Part shown: in pieces, positions 34,796 through 48,400 of the stretch | How the letters are laid out: each line of letters opens with the position of its first letter | Numbering within the stretch: position 1 is the first letter of the stretch | Origin: Sycon ciliatum | Lineage: Eukaryota; Porifera; Calcarea; Leucosolenida; Sycettidae | Direction of reading: 5' to 3' | Assembly: GCF_964019385.1 (NCBI RefSeq) | Contig: NC_088647.1 | Location: 4,292,298-4,356,297, forward strand | DNA: 64,000 nt | Notes under the pieces: model-generated | Told to the model about the DNA's origin: nothing | The model's database searches: none | The model's input: only the letters and a program-made list of their open reading frames with translations | Translations under genes and position numbers: made by a program

Positions 34796-35537
34796 GACAC
34801 ACAGAGTGAGCTCTCACCTCTTGTTTGTACCAGTCGCGATCACTAATTCAGCAGGCAGTAGCTTGTAGAACAGTGTAGATAAACTACTCGAGACCACGTT
34901 CATTCATTCTCTCATCACAGCCTCAAGTTCAAGTGTCAGAAGAACTGAACTGTTTTCAGCCTGCATGCTGGGCAGGATTTTCTGTTTTGAAACTCAAGTG
35001 GAATGTGCGTCGAGCGTCCGCTCGTTCGGAGCAGCGCCGCTTTGGCGTGGTCAGTCTTTGATCGTGCTTCCCCACACTCGGGCCACAGAAATCCGGTGTC
35101 TGCGTTGCTGGATCCGACTCAGCGGCTACCATCGACGTCAACCATGCATGAGTATGACTATTATTTTGTACGAGGACCTACGCTTGTGTGCTAGTACTTC
35201 TCTCGTCCTTGTCAGTCTCGTAGATCTACTCACTCAACTAACTCTTTCATTTTCAGTCAAGTAACAGCTATGGAGAATCTCTGCGGCTGTGCTTCGTGGC
35301 AGGTCATTTTAGCTACATTCACACTCGAGTCGAGGCTATTTTCTTATTGGCTACGGCCATCGTTACGTGAGAATAAAGAATTGTCTATTGCTGCAACCTT
35401 TGCATGCATTGCCTGAGTATTCCGATACTTGCGTGGTACCAAACCCTGTCCGCAAAGCTGCGCTGACCTCCGAGGTCTGTACAGGGCAGGAGTTGTACTT
35501 TCAGTGACGGAGAAAGTCTGCGAGTAGTAAGTTGACC
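34796..35537. other. Intergenic region upstream of the TTL gene
   Basis: No exon is recognisable. It ends at the ATG of the TTL gene and should include its promoter and 5' UTR. Short CpG-bearing stretches lie around 34990-35050. Confidence 0.5.
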
Positions 35538-38051
35538 ATGCCTTTCAACTCAGTGACCTCGTTCTCCCGATCGCCTATTCGCTACGCTGCGGTGGTGGTC
35601 ACCACGCTGGCAGTTGGCCTAGCGCTGGCATTAGTTCATAGGGCTGGTGATAGCGACGGTAGGGAGCGGTGGTTGTGGATGGTAGCGGATGAAGGCGCTC
35701 TAGCTGGCCTAGAAGCAGAAACTCTGGGGATAGCAACCAATAAGTTTTCAACGAAAGTGACCTCACCAGTCACGGGGAAGTCAACTGCTGAGGCCGGAAT
35801 CAATGACCTGTTGCCAGGCAGAAGTACTACTAGTCACACTGCAACTCGACAGTGTACCAAGCAATGGGAGAAGCAGTTTGTGATGCCGCCTGCGGGCACG
35901 GCGGTGTCGTTCGGCTTCTTCAACCGGCCTGGGTTCACAGCGCTGTTTAAGGAGGCGGAGCGCCGTAAGTGGACCATACAGCACAGCATTAAGGCCAGCT
36001 TGCCGTCGCTGGAAAGCGTCAGCTTCATCTTCACCCACCCGTCCGCCTACCTGCGCTACCCGAGCCTGCGTGAGCTCAAGGCGCCGCACCATCTCATCTC
36101 AGCCGTCCAGGGCATGCAGGCTGCGTGCGGCTCAAAGACAACCCAGGTGCGCGCGTTCCGGGAGCACGCCGACAAAATCAAATGCAATTACAGTCGTGTG
36201 AGATTCCTACCGACGTCGTTCATCTTGTCGGAGCCCAGTCACTGTAAGGAGTTCTTCAGACTCGATGCGCTGTATGAGCCACGGTGGATTCTAAAGCCGT
36301 CCAATAGCTATGGTGGAGCGGGCATAGAGGTACTACATGGTCGCAGCGGCATAGAGAAAATGAAGGAACGTTTCACGCCCTGCCAACGCTGGCACTCTGG
36401 TCTGAAACCGGACAACCGTTACATCGTACAGCAGTACCTGGAGCGACCTCTTCTGCTGCACGGCAAGAAGTTTGACATCCGCATGTACATGCTGCTGGCC
36501 AGCACCCAACCGTCACTGGTGTTCTACCGGCAGGGCTACGTCCGGGCATCATTGAACCCGTACAACCTGAACAACACCAGAGATATGTCCTCGCACCTCA
36601 CCAACACACATGTCCAGGAAGCGAGCCGGGCAAACTTCACCGACCAGCTGCACAGCCACTTCTGGTCGCTGCTGGAGTTTCAGGAGTACCTCGACAAGCA
36701 TCTGGCTGGCGACAAGGGCAAAGGGTTTGTCAAGCAGCACCTTGAGCCGTTTGTGAAGAATGCCAGTCTCTATGTATTTCATGCAGGTGAGCGTAGGGTC
36801 TACAAACCCACCTGGAATTGTAGGTTATGGTATGTGTGTGTGTGTGGGGGGGGGGGGGGGGGGTAGTCTTTGCAGTGCTGTATACAATTTTGGGTTTTAA
36901 AACTCAATTCAACTGTGTCACATGGCATGGCTCGTTGTCGGTTGCTTTGTGCAGGTCGCGACAAAATCATTCGATCGCCGGGGACCTTTCAACTTGTCGG
37001 TTTGGATATTATGGTTGACGAGAACTTGGACTGCTGGTTTATAGAAGCAAACAACTACCCACTGTGGCCATATCAGGGGCGATTCTCCAGTCACCTGTCT
37101 CTCAGAATGGCGGTAAGACCGAGCACAATCTATCAGCTGTAGCTACTGTTCTCTGAACAGTAGGACTGAAAGTTTCCCAACATGGCTTCTTAGTCTACAT
37201 GTATAGAACTCCAGCGCATGCATGGCACTGACTTAGAAATCCCAGTATAATCCTTGTGCGTGGTTTTACTCTTTCATTAGACGGCCAGCTGACTACATGT
37301 GCATCCAAATGGCATTCGACGTGCGTCTGCATTCGCGCACTTGTCAACTTGTCGGTACTTTCGGGCCAGTTTCGGCGGTACACCCTAGCCGACTTGCAGC
37401 AACTTCCTTGAAAACAACGTGTGTGTGAACTTTTGACTGTGTACACTGTCGCGGTAACTTGTAGACACGTACTACACTGATCCCTGTTCAGGGGCGTCGG
37501 AACCGGTGCGGCAGGTGCGGCCAAAGCCGCACCAATAGTTTCATCTAGTGATTTTTGAAGCAATGGAATATGGTCTAGTTGAGCCCAATTTACCCAACAT
37601 TTTCTCAGGGGAGGACTCCTGGACCCTTCACCCATTCATGGCCGCACCAATGTCGAATACTTTCCGACTCTCCTGCAGTTGTTGCCAGTGGTACATGTGC
37701 GGAGCTGTCTGCCTGTAAAACGCTGCATTCTCAGTCAGCGCATGACTGAGAACGGATGCATCACCTCATCTGTGTATCGATATGCCCAATTTCACATGAC
37801 CATTGTGTATGTGTACATGCCATTATCTGTTGGTCTTGTTCGATCATTGTCTACCTGTGTGTTTGTTTGCTATTGTTCTTCAGGAGGATCTGTTTGATCT
37901 TGTGCTGTCACTGCACACAGATGATGCAGTGTTCCTCAAGGCAAAGTCAGGTGACATGATCTCGTCATTCGAACTGCTATACAATGAAATAGAAGACTGT
38001 TCCCGCAAGGAGGCGATCCTATTTGATCCTTGTGATGTGTTTCCCCCGTAG
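35538..38051 (+). CDS. TTL-family ATP-grasp ligase with N-terminal signal anchor (complete, 3 exons)
   Basis: Exons: 35538-36786, 36955-37112, 37884-38051. Phases (1, 0) match, and 1575 bases give 524 aa. A hydrophobic segment near residues 13-32 (YAAVVVTTLAVGLALALVH) predicts a signal anchor or signal peptide, unusual in this family. The TTL domain follows. It has WILKPSNSYGGAGIEVL (ATP-binding Lys, but the usual Arg-Gly of the loop is replaced by Gly-Gly), then YIVQQYLERPLLLHGKKFDI and RMYMLLAS. In exon 2 the metal-binding region is LVGLDIMVDENL, FIEANNYPLW. Known TTLLs add Tyr, Glu or Gly to tubulin. With a membrane-directed N-terminus this one may act on other substrates, which is inference. 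The ATG at 35538 is the first in the frame before the anchor. Confidence 0.85.
37489..37675. mobile_element. hAT-like MITE in intron 2 of the TTL gene
   Basis: CAGGGGCGTCGGAA at the left and TTCCGACTCTCCTG at the right are imperfect terminal inverted repeats of hAT type. The interior has GTGCGGC/GCCGCACC inverted motifs. No clear 8-bp target duplication was found. Confidence 0.6.
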
Positions 38052-38083
38052 GCCAGAAACTATTCAACTCATCATACAGGCAG

Positions 38084-38147
<64 letters not shown>

Positions 38148-39408
38148 GAGAGGAGAGGAGAGGAGAGTATGATGAAACGGGGACCCGTGTACAGTGACGA
38201 GCCATTCGTGTAACTTGCTGCCGCTGAACTGTTCGCCAGTCAGCCATGATTATTAGTTATTACCAATTCAAAGTACAGCCATTGAAGAGACGTGACTACA
38301 GTCCGTCTACAGTCCGTAATATTCAACCACCCACAATCCTGCTATATTTCATCAGTCTGAAGAGCCATATATTTAACTTTAAATCAGGCCTGGCTACTAT
38401 ATCCTGGACACTGAGGATATTCAGGCATATGAGTTGCACGTATTGGTGAGTGGTTTCTTGACATTATTTACTTGATTCGAAGTGCATATTTCAACAGCGC
38501 ACAGTACTCGTACCGGCATACGCCGCTAATGCAGTGAAGTTCATGAGTGGGAGAAAGTGCGTCGACTTTCACAGATTACTTACACATGCATGTAGACTGT
38601 ATCAAAAAAATACTAACATGATTACTCAGATCACAGATACACAATGACTAACGAAATTCAAAGCAACTTCAGAGCTTGCGGACACACACGGCACCAAGAA
38701 AAGGGTGCGTTAATTAGTATATTGACAGAAGCACGATAAGCACACGGCATACATGCATAAGGGCTCAGCATACGGAAGCATGTGCTATGCCAGAGAAGTA
38801 TCACTGCAATAGGAAACATAATTATGGGAATGTGTCGCGAGCTGAGGACTTGGCAATGCTCACGACAAATCACGCACGCACACACACATCGGCTGGAGAA
38901 CTTGTACATAAACCTCAAAACGAAACTCACCCCACCTAATTGGCGGAGGGAACAACTTCACAAAGCAGGCACTAGCAAAGGAAAGGAAGGAACTACTGAT
39001 GCGTTACACCGGACAAAGAGGAAGAGAAAAGACCATCAAAGTAACAAGTATTCTACAGCAGCTAGTGACAGCTAGTGACAAAATTGGGTTAAACACATAG
39101 TGTTGCAAAAGAAAAACCAAACGATGAAGGCAATCGGAATGTCACAGTTGCATGTTGCAATGAACGCAACTGTTGGAAAGTCGCTTGGATGTGTACAGTA
39201 TATAATAACGTTATAAAGACGGCCTGCGGGCAGAGTGTGGTGCAGCTGTGGAACCACCAGTCACCGTATCACGATCTTAGTTCACTGGCAGAACATGAGT
39301 GACGATGGGAGCATGAGAGCGCACCACAAACTCTTGCCTCAACAAGTACCGAGGGCTCAGTCGAAAAATAGACTACAGGGGAAGGGCACCTCCACTCTTG
39401 TTACGTTC
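38052..39408. other. Convergent 3' flanks of the TTL gene and Aurora
   Basis: This is the interval between the stop codons of two convergent genes. It contains a GA microsatellite at 38086-38140 that turns into GGAGA pentamers to about 38167. Otherwise I see only non-coding sequence, presumably two 3' UTRs. Confidence 0.6.
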
Positions 39409-42400
39409 TTACTTCATTCCGATATTCTCCAGTGTGGAGGCTTCTGCGTTCTTCTTTACCCATGGATGGCTGAGTACTTCCCCAAGAAGAAGGCGGTTCT
39501 TCGGGTTATGTCGCAATAACTGCGGGACACACATACACACGGATAAAAAACAGTAAGCACTAGTTATGATACACATCCAGGACTGCATAACTCTACTACA
39601 GCTTCATTTCGGATGGGAGTGTTGATTCGCTGGAGGAAAACAGGAAAAAAGTGTGCTGTGACCAGGATTCGAACCTGGGTTACTACGGCCACAACGTAGG
39701 GTCCTAACCACTAGACGATCACAGCTTGCTACGGGAGCTCACGTGGTCTACGGAGTTGATTGAGTTTATGGATTCATATCCGTTTGAGATAGAGAGAGAG
39801 AACTTCTTTTAATTAATCTACTACACGTTTTCTGTTTACAATCCACGTACTGGCTGTTCTTTGACATAATCAGAATAAGGGCATGCGCTATACTGAATTC
39901 GCACTGCCGCCGGTTCTGCTACGATTTACGACATAACTGCAATGGTGTTTGGATAGCAATTTCCAATTCCATCCAAGCTCCCCACTGACCATGCCCTAAG
40001 GAAAAAGGTGTAACATAGCAACAAGCGGGGGAATTTTTACAAGCCTAATGAAAATCCCATAGAAAATACAATGAAAGAGGGTTATTGCTATGTGGAGCAA
40101 ATCCTAAAGTCATGCACTAACCTTTGCGATCAAATCCTTGGCATCATTGGAGATGTACTCTGGGAAACGCAAATCCACCTGCACAGGCAAACACAATGGA
40201 AGTCACCAACACAAGACGTATGGAAATCTTGCTCAAACGTCATACAAGCCGGATTTCATGTACCACCACTGTGCATGTACATGTCACTACAGTCCATTTC
40301 AAAACTATAGACGCGTACCCAGGCAAAAACCGTTATGCCAGCATCTATACCACATAAAATCTGCGATCACTTTGTGCATAAAATTTCCAAATTGGGCGTC
40401 TGTTATCCAATCGTTTAGAAACTATATGAGAGTAACTGTGGAGCGGACCTGAGCAATATTCCGAAAACTATTCTCAAAAAGTTCCAGCCAAATTTGAAAT
40501 ATTTCAAAAACACTGTGCGTCTATAGTTTTGAAATGGACTGTAGAGTGTATTTCACTATCATTTCCCCTCCCAGTTGCTATCAGTTCCTAGTGGATAAAC
40601 TCTTGATGACAATTCACTGAAAATCAGATACAATTTGAACTGAGAGGATGCAAAAAACAACAACAACAACAACAAAACAGAACTTGACAATGAAGTTTGG
40701 CAAGAATTCACAGACTTACCCTGGTAATGCGGCGATATGTCTGACTATGATCGTCAGCCTCAAACGGAGGCTTTCCAACCAAGAACTCGTAGGTCAGAAC
40801 CCCGAGACTCCACAAGTCAACCTGGTAGTGGGCAAGAGAGAAAACACACACACACCGGTACACATTGCACAAGACTGAATAAACCTGTGCACACTGAGCA
40901 GTATGCCTTCAAACGTTTCAAAGTCTAATTGCACACCTGGATTTAGAATAATTCCTACTCAAGTGAGCGGGCTGTAAAGACATTCACATAAGCCTTGATG
41001 CCCCACCCATACAGAACTACTGCACCATAATGAAAAACATGGACAACACAATGCTCCACCAACTCTGGTGAAGTACTGACCTGACTTGAGTATAGCGACA
41101 CACACATACCGCAGAAATGCTAAAAATACATCCCTTGGTGTGCTCAAAGTTGGATATGTCTGCATGTACGCTCAAACAATATGTGAGGTCTGCTATGATG
41201 TGTGTACCAATACAGGTAATCCTCTAGCTAGTCACTAATAGGCCATTCGCACGACGGGCAAACACTTTGATCGTACTGTTTCCAAGGATATTTACTCGGA
41301 TACGATAAACTTGGACACACGCGTGCAACTGATTTTTTTATCTTGGCCGAGGCCCTTTTGCTCGCAATTATCTTTGCACGCTAGGAAAAGTGTCGGTTGT
41401 TGAAAGTGTGTACTGCAAATGCAGTGCTTGAAGGGAAAATTCAAAATTGAACATTTCCCGGTATTTTCAGGTCACTATGGATACATTGACGGTTGCAAAG
41501 TTTGCCCAGCACCGTGTGAACTGGATCACGGTTTGCCAGTGTTATCTTGGTCACACACGTGCAAGTGTTTACACGTCGTGTGAATGGCCTATTAGAGAAG
41601 GTTATATAGGAATGGCTTACCTTGTCATCGTGTTCATGTCCCTCGATCATCTCCGGTGGCAAGTAATCAAGAGTTCCGCACATTGTTGTCCGTCTGCATA
41701 GGAATCGAATGCACAAGAGCAGGAGGACGGGCATTGGCGAGTTATTAACAACTGGTGGTGCCTCAGGAATCATAAAATGCTGCCATGATCCATGATATAC
41801 AGAAGCTGGCACAGGGACACCATCTTTCAGTGCAACTGCTTCTAGTCAGTACCCAGGATTTCACCCAGTCAATCATCAGCCAGACACAGGCTGCAGTGTT
41901 CTGTGTAGGTAGGTAGCATCTTCACTGTATGTTTGGGTTCAAAATCAACTGATGACAGCCAAACACCCGGTTGACATACAATGTAGGTAGAGTGCTGGCT
42001 ACTTCCCTGTTCAAGCATGTAAGGCCATGGGATAATCCAGCAGGGGGTTATTCAGGAATAAAAATATCACCGAACACCATGGTAATAGGGTCCCCGTACT
42101 TTAATATTAGTTATTAATTAACTTATTACACATTTCCAGACAAGAGGTTTGTAGTAGACGGACTTTCTCCTACACAAATCACTATGTATTACAGTGGTCC
42201 CTCTATAATCCGCCCCTTGGGTTGTACGAGTTCACGGTTCTTCCTGTGGGTTGCTGCAATGGGCCTGCCACATTTCAGCACTTGATGCAAACGATCCTAA
42301 ATGATCTCCTTACCAGTCATGATCCCGTCTGCCGTGTGTTTTTTGTCAATCAGACATTGGCCTTGGGTCAGCCACAGTTAGCCTTGGCTTGGATGGCCTC

Positions 42401-45400
42401 CGGTCCGTTTTCACGTGTCTTCGTCGGTACAATCTCAAGCTTCGGCTTGAGAAATGCGCTTTCCTGCAGCCCCGCACTAAGTTCCTTGGTGTGGACACCT
42501 CAGCTTCGAAGGTTCACGATATTGTTCACTGGCGTACGCCGACATCCGTCCGTGAAGTGCGTGGTTTTCTCGACCTTGCTGGGTATTACCGGAAATTTGT
42601 TCCACACTTCGCGCAAGCTGCCGACCCACTGGCCGCACTCACTAAGAAAAATGCGAAGTTTTCCTGGGGTCCTGCTTGTCAGGCTGCTTTCTGTGTACTG
42701 AAAAAACGCCTCTCATCTGCGCCTGTGCTTGCTCAGCCCGACTACATGTCTGCCGCCGCTCCCTTCATCCTTGATGTTGATGCCAGTGATTTTGGTATGG
42801 GCAGTGTGCTCTCTCAGGTACAAGATGGCCATGAGTGTGTGATTTCCTACGGTAGTGCTATTCTCAACACCACCCAACGTGACTACTCCACTCCAGAGAA
42901 GGAACTCCTTGCAATGCCGATGCTCTGTCTCGCCGTCCGCCTGAGTCTGTTGCCGCCACTACCTGTCAGTCACCGCCTGACCAGTCGTCACCAGCCGCAC
43001 CAGCAGCTCCTGCTTGTGATCCTGTACCCACTGTACCGAAACCTGCACCCGAGTCCTGGCTGTCGCGCTTTACTGCTGCTGAGCTGCTTGCTGAGCTGCT
43101 TGCTGGCAAAAAGAGGATCCTGATTTGTCCATTGTGTTAGGCTGGCATGATTCTAGTCATGATGTGTTTAATTCTCCCCCTGCACACACATTAACTGCCT
43201 CTGGCCGTGCTGTTCGCCGCTATGCTTCTCAAATTCATTTGCTTTCCCTGCGTGATGGTGTTTCGTATCGCACAGACCCATCTGCTGATTCTGTTTTGCA
43301 ATTAGCTGTTCCGTTCTCTTTCCAAGCTGATATCCTATCTGCAGTGCACGCCGATGTTAGTGGTGGTCATCTCGGTGCTACAAAGACCATTGACAAGGCC
43401 AAATGCCGTTTCTTCTGGCCAGGTATGTCAGCTGATTTGCGCGCATTTGTAGCTAATTGCCAAGAGTGCATGTCCCGTAAGAGCGCTATGACTGGCCGAG
43501 ACCATTGCAGTCCATGCGAGCTGGCTTCCCTAACGAGATCGTAGCTATGGATCTCGTTGGACCACTGCCTACCAGTCGCGGTTTGGTGCCCCAGAACAAC
43601 TCCACACCGATCAGGGCACACAATTTGAGTCTGAGCTCTTCAGTGAACTGTGTCGCCTCGTGAATATCCGAAAGACTCGGACCACCGCGTATCATCCCCA
43701 GGGCGATGGGCTCGTGGAACGCCTCAACCGCACCATAGTTTCAACGTTGCGAGTGTATGTAGTGGATCTGCCCACCTTCTGGGATCAGTATGTTTCAACC
43801 GTCCTGCTTGCATACCATACAGCCAAGTATTCTTCTACTCAATTCACACCAGCTCAGCTTATGTTTGGTCGCCAACTCCGTCTGCCTATCGACCTTGTTT
43901 ATGGTTCACCCCCGACAGAGTTTGTGTCACCCGCCGAATATGTAACACAACTGTCCAAGTCCCTCCACTATAATTTCGATACTGCCCGTCGTAATGATAA
44001 TGCTGCGCACCACAGCCAGAAGGACCACTACGACCTTCGTCAATTCAAGTCGGTGATAGTGTGTGGCTCCTTGAACCTGGAATTCGTCGCAAACTCCAGC
44101 CACCGTGGACCGGACCATACCGGATCGTCCACATGTCGTCGCCAACGTCATACGACATCCAATTGATCAACGAGCCCTCTAGCATCAGTAAGCGTGTACA
44201 TTTCAACCGCCTCAAGTTACACGCCCGCTCAAATGCCAAGTCGTCTGTCTCTCAGTCCGGCCCCGATGTCCCGCTGTCTCAAGCGCCACTGGCTCCTACT
44301 TCTCCATGTCCGCCGCCTGTTCCGCTATTCTCCTGGCCTGATGCTGATGATGCCCCACAACCTGTTCCTCCTCCGCCGCCGGTTTTGCTGCCGCCAGCAC
44401 CGCCAGCACCTGGTCCGCGTGCGCATCTGCACCGCAACGCCGGTCTTCCTGTTCGTTACAGGAACAACTATGTGTTCCCACAATGAGTCTCCAAACTCAC
44501 CCTTGCCTTGCCTTTCTGCTCCACTCTGTTTCCATTGTGTGCTTGTGTATGATTTTCTTTTCCTTGCTGATGTATTTTGCTGTTTGAGCCTAGTTTAGGG
44601 CTACGTTAATTCTGTATTATGTTCTTGTTTGTTTTCCGAGGACGGAAAAATATTTGAGGGGGGGGGGAGCAGTGTAGTAGACGGACTTTCCCCTACACAA
44701 ATCAATATGTATTACTATGTATTGCACTATGCATTGCTGGCACCATCAGATCCCTTGCTTTCAATTAGAGATCGCTAGCTAGCGCTCGGAGCTGTAACTG
44801 GCAATCTCGTACCGTATATTGATCCGTCTGTCAGTTCCCCAGCTCAGTTGTTGCAGAGTCTTTGCTTCCGTTGTTTTCTGTCGTCCTGCCTTCACTTGAG
44901 TCTTTCAATATACTATAAGTTCTGTGCTACCTACGTTTGTCTTTTCGTGCAATATTGTTCCCTGAGAATACTACTTGTGTTTTGAGTCGGAGAGACTGAA
45001 CCAGTTTCGCCCTGTCACTCGGTCGCGCACTACAAGGTTGTTTTCACCAAGCCAGTAAAGCAAGCCAAAAGAATGCAGAGACAACATTCTCGCCACACAT
45101 ACAGCCTCACTCGGCCTCACTTGGAAGACGGTGCATGGACAGACAAAAAGCAAGCCAAAAGAATGCAGAGACAACATTCTCGCCACACATACAGCCTCAC
45201 TCGGCCTCACCTGGAAGACGGTGCATGGACAGACCAACCAAAGTCACCGATCTTGAGCTTGTTCTGTGAAAAACAAACAACATATAGTTTACTCCCGAAG
45301 CTATGCAAAAGACGTGTGCCGTCACAAAAAGTGATACAGTGTGTGTCTGACATACAGACATGTAAGAATACAGCGAAGTACTATGCAAAGGTGACTTTTA

Positions 45401-48400
45401 GGATTCAATTTGAACTTGACTGCATGGTACACGATTTTGATTTGACGAGATAGCGCCCTTCAGGAGCATATTTATACAGGTCATAAGAGCACCATGCGCC
45501 AACAACTACTGGCTTGGGAGTGGCTGGACGTTTGTAAATTGAGGTTTTCGTGATTTTAACTGGATTGTTGGTTACTATCTACTAGTGTTGGAAGATGAGT
45601 TACAGTGTTTACAGTGTTTGCATTTGCTTTGTTAGTCACTTGACTTCATTGCACCCATTTTTCGGCCAGTCACTCTGAGTTCTGCTGATGTCACCTAACA
45701 AGGTGGAAATAGCTAGCCGTCCAGAGACTAAGGAGTTCGAGCATTGGTAGAAATTTGAGTTGCACTTACAAGTATCAGCTGATGGTCTGCAAGCGTTCCG
45801 AGCTGACTAAAGATTTGCCTGCATGCAGTGTGCCATGATAATTATAGTGAACTAAGTGAAGTCACATGCGGCAAAGTGACTGTCCGCGTCATGACCGTAT
45901 TCGTACTACAGAACTATTAAAGCCAAGTTTTTTTTCATGAAAGCCCTAATGACCTGTACAATGAAAGCCACGCCAAGAAAATGAAATGAAAACCTCTGAG
46001 TGCAGAACTCACATTGATGGATAGCAGCAGGTTTTCCGGCTTGATATCTCTGTGAATGACCTTTTTGGAATGGCAGTAATTTAGGGCATCAGCCAGTTGA
46101 GCAATATACTGAAGAAAAAAAGGAGACGAAGAGAAAAACAGTAGAGTACATGTGCATCGCCGTAACTACGCCCTGCAATCCCAGGGGCAAGCCATGGATA
46201 AAAAGTATGCGGTGCTCAAGTGCTGGCAACTTCGCATTTGAGCGACGAACGCTCCCCAATCAGTGTGTACATGCATGGCAAAGTCTGTGCGAGAAGGAAG
46301 AGAGACCCGCTCACAGACACACTGCAATTGCGAAAGCTGTCTGAGCACACTGAATGGCTGTGGCATTACTTGTGGTAGCAATCAGATTAGAGTCAAAAGA
46401 GGCTGCGTGGGGCTGTCAATCTCAGTTTCAAACTGTGCTGAAACATCAACTGTGTGAATGCGTCTTTAGGTGTAGCATACCAGTGGCTTGTTAGAAGTGT
46501 GATGTCATGTAGAAGTCTACAGCCTTGCTGCTCGAGCCGGTACTAGCATGAATGTGCATTTCTACATGTGTGAAGCGCAAAAAGACCAAAGTGAGAATGC
46601 ATCCAAGCACACACAGCAGGCATCTTACCGTTGCTGCAGTTGGCTCATCAAACCGCCCGGCTCTCTGCAGCTCCTTGTAGAGCTCGCCCTTAGCAGCGTA
46701 CTCGAGGATCAAGTAAACACGCTTGTCGTCGTAAAAGTATCCATACAGACGAAGAATATTGGGATGCCTGGACACACAAAGGAGAATAAGTCCATATACA
46801 TGTAGCTCACATAATGCTTCCTCTGTCCTTAAAAAAGAAGGTGCAACAAGTTTCAAATTTCAGAAGTTAGTGCTGTTCCCTGAAGATCGCATCCAGCATG
46901 AAAAGAAGTTCAAGATGCAACTGAATCTCGTTCCACAGCACGGATCATAATATATCAGGGAAAGAGTGCTATGCTTCACCGTACACCCTAGTTGGTTTTG
47001 ACAGTATAGAATATGGCCTTTATCTCCTTGGCCTGCTGATCTGAAATGGTCAATTCAAGCAAAGCATTTTTTGTAAATTTTGAAATTCCACATTCAATGA
47101 AGCACTCACCGCAAATGCGACTGGATCTCAATTTCACGGCGAAGTTGGTGCTCAACCGAGGCCCGCTGCAGCTGAGACTTGAACAGCACCTAAGAGCATA
47201 CAGACGAATGCACGCACAGCATTGGAACCATTTTTCCCCAGCATCCACTCAGTAACGAATACTCCTGTCATGGAAGCAGCGAATAATCTGATCCGCCCAC
47301 CTCTCCACACTGCGCTCTTGGCCCACATTCACAACACCATACTCCACAGCGAGGAAGTTCGTTCTTGGATGCAGTGAAGGAGTGTTTAAAATGTAGCAAA
47401 GGCAAAAAAAAGGTTGAGGAACTAGACTTACTTTTAGTGCCACGATAAATTTTGTCTGCTTTTCTCTGGCCAAGTAGACATTGCCGAATTTTCCTGCAAC
47501 GGGAACAGAAAAATACCGACTGTTTATATTCAAATCATCTGGAATATTGCGAGGTCCACCGCTGGTGTTCCAACTGACAACGACCATCAGAGATTGAAGA
47601 GAAGAGCAAGCACAATGCGCGGACGCCGACGATGAATGCATACTACTCACCTTTTCCAAGGGGTCTGCCAATGTCGAAGTCACTTAACTGCCAGCGGCGT
47701 CTGCATGAAAAGTAAAGGCACGGAGAGACAATTAAGTGTCAGGTAGTGGACACCATCCCCAAGTAACAGTACTGTATATTAGCAGACACATCGATATTCC
47801 GGATACACTTGTTCAGCGCCAATTGCTCCCAGTCAAGTAATACAGGGGCTAGGGACTTTGCAACCAGGACATCTCTCGATATCACAAATACACCTGGTCT
47901 CGAAGTACAGTTGTGGCAAGTGAAATCCGACACTTGCCATACGGGACAGCGCCACAAATGGACACCAATGATGTAATGCACTGCACCTAATTTGTACTAT
48001 AGAGCCGTATGCATCCCGAACAGATCGAAAGGTCACAGCGTAGATACACACAGTTCACAAATATGGTACACATAAGGAGTATTGGTATCCAATCCCCATT
48101 CATTTTGCCAGCACCTTTTGGACCTTGACTGTGATGAGTACTAGTTTTGTCATCAGACAGATAAAGTTGTATGTAACACATGTACTGTACGTATGCAGGG
48201 GCTGCAGACTCCATGGTGCAGTCCCTTATGCCAAGTGTCGGATTTCACTTGCCACAACTGTACTAGTATCTGTAATAGAGACATTCCGCTGTACACAAAC
48301 ATCCAACACATTATCGAAGTCAAAGTACGGCAATCGGTAGCCATGAAGGGTCCCGGTCGTGGCACAGCCGAAAATGTTCGTACTGATGCACAACCGCCTG

